Positions 12,442 to 13,081 of a stretch of DNA of 13,081 nt are shown here, one piece after another. Positions within the stretch are counted from its first letter, which is position 1; every line of letters begins with the position of its first letter. The DNA lies in NCBI GenBank assembly GCA_947305445.1, contig CAMZDU010000004.1, forward strand, positions 1-13,081, in the 5' to 3' direction. Below the pieces are notes generated by a model. It searched no databases. It was not told the DNA's origin and worked only from the letters and a program-made list of their open reading frames with translations. Source of the stretch: an uncultured Selenomonadales bacterium (GTDB lineage: Bacteria > Bacillota > Negativicutes > Selenomonadales > Selenomonadaceae). The position numbers and the translations under genes are program-made.

Positions 12442-13081
12442 ATGGCAATTAACTTGGGCAACACGCTCTACAACACAAATTACCTCTTTGGCACGAACAA
12501 TCAACGGCAAGATTCAATTTCCAAACTGTGGAGTGCTTACGGTTCTTATCAGTCCAACGCGCAGACGGCTCTGGCGGGCTTGACGGAAATTAATACCAAT
12601 CTTAAAGCCGTGCTTGCCAGCTACGAAGACGCCAAGAACGCTTTCAACACCGAATTTGACGAGAACATAGAAAACTTGTCCGCGTCCGCCGAGAAGATTA
12701 AAGGCTACAACTTCTCCGTCGACAAAGAAGATGCCATAACAACAGTCAGCAACACCGACGAGAACGGCAAAGTTACCACGTCGACCAAATACAGCGACAA
12801 ACTTCAAGCCGCGCTCGACACCGTTAAAAATTTTGTCGACGACTATAACAGCACGATAAAATTTTTCGGCGATCACTCGTCCGTGTCAAAGCGCATTGAT
12901 ATGATGGCCACGACTTCCGGCGACACGACTTACCGCGCCGCAAGCTACGAGTCAATCGGCTTGTCTGTGGGCAGTGACGGCAAACTCACAATTAACGAGT
13001 CCAAGCTTGCCAATGCAATCGTCGACAATCCCGACAAAGTTTCAAACGTCCTCGGCGAAGACGGACTTGACGGTGTGACGC
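12442..13081 (+). CDS. FliD C-terminal-like (flagellar hook-associated protein 2-like) protein, cut by window edge
   Basis: The first 213 codons are in the window and no stop is reached. The protein opens MAINLGNTLYNTNYLFG with no signal peptide. It then has a long helical stretch rich in N, A and K, DTVKNFVDDYNSTI (about 129-142) and YESIGLSVGSDGKLTINESK (about 174-193), followed by LANAIVDNPDKVSNVLG. The order 'FVDxYN ... SIG ... G.L.(I/D)E.KL ... NPDxV' is the hallmark of the C-terminal domain of FliD, the flagellar filament cap. The usual N-terminal D0/D1 part (some 200 residues or more) is absent before this motif: only about 125 unrelated residues precede it. It may be a stand-alone FliD-C-like protein, a paralogue or a truncated copy. 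Codon use is like that of its neighbours. Confidence 0.6.
   Translation, partial: MAINLGNTLYNTNYLFGTNNQRQDSISKLWSAYGSYQSNAQTALAGLTEINTNLKAVLASYEDAKNAFNTEFDENIENLSASAEKIKGYNFSVDKEDAITTVSNTDENGKVTTSTKYSDKLQAALDTVKNFVDDYNSTIKFFGDHSSVSKRIDMMATTSGDTTYRAASYESIGLSVGSDGKLTINESKLANAIVDNPDKVSNVLGEDGLDGVT

Noticed and set aside
1..13081. CRISPR array, tRNA or rRNA genes
   Set aside because: No regularly spaced direct repeats, cloverleaf-like segments or rRNA-like conserved sequence were seen on either strand.

Overview
The window most likely comes from a diderm Firmicute of the class Negativicutes (Selenomonas-like). It combines lipopolysaccharide (LPS) genes (ADP-heptose synthesis, a heptosyltransferase, an LptD-type outer-membrane assembly protein, an ArnT-like lipid A glycosyltransferase) with Firmicute-style AGGAGG ribosome binding sites, an LtaS-like sulfatase-fold transferase and a Firmicute-type IS1182 transposase. 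The taxon is inferred from gene content and has not been searched.

Layout, left to right. (1) 1-262: 5' part of an IS1182-family transposase on the minus strand, cut by the window edge, with a hairpin over its ribosome binding site. (2) 263-508: non-coding, with a plus-strand terminator-like hairpin and a possible insertion-sequence end. (3) 509-1351: rmlD-like dTDP-4-dehydrorhamnose reductase, minus strand. (4) 1352-1936: about 585 bases without an intact gene. It holds a 13-bp inverted repeat, a hairpin-rich stretch that looks like the right end and omega-RNA region of an IS200/IS605 (TnpB) element with no intact tnpB, and a terminator hairpin for the next operon. (5) 12278-1937, all minus strand: nine tightly packed or overlapping genes that look like one operon of about 10.3 kb. 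In transcription order they are a secreted repeat protein of unknown function, compact LptD, ArnT-like transferase, GNAT acetyltransferase, heptose kinase (RfaE domain I), STAS-kinase fusion, heptose adenylyltransferase (RfaE domain II), heptosyltransferase (WaaC-like) and LtaS-like transferase. (6) 12279-12441: divergent promoter region with good sigma-A boxes on both strands. (7) 12442 to the right edge: plus-strand gene resembling the C-terminal part of the flagellar cap protein FliD, cut by the window edge.

The operon reads as outer-membrane construction: activated heptose is made (split HldE), added to the LPS core (WaaC-like), the lipid is possibly decorated (ArnT-like and LtaS-like enzymes), and LPS is placed in the outer membrane (LptD). 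The most unusual member is an apparently intact STAS + aminoglycoside-phosphotransferase-like kinase fusion between the two halves of the heptose-activating enzyme. Several genes appear to start at non-ATG codons: probably CTG for the LtaS-like gene, TTG for the heptose kinase and GTG for the ArnT-like gene. In each case a Shine-Dalgarno sequence decides the choice, and the upstream gene ends at or inside the signal, which suggests translational coupling. No tRNA, rRNA or CRISPR array was seen.
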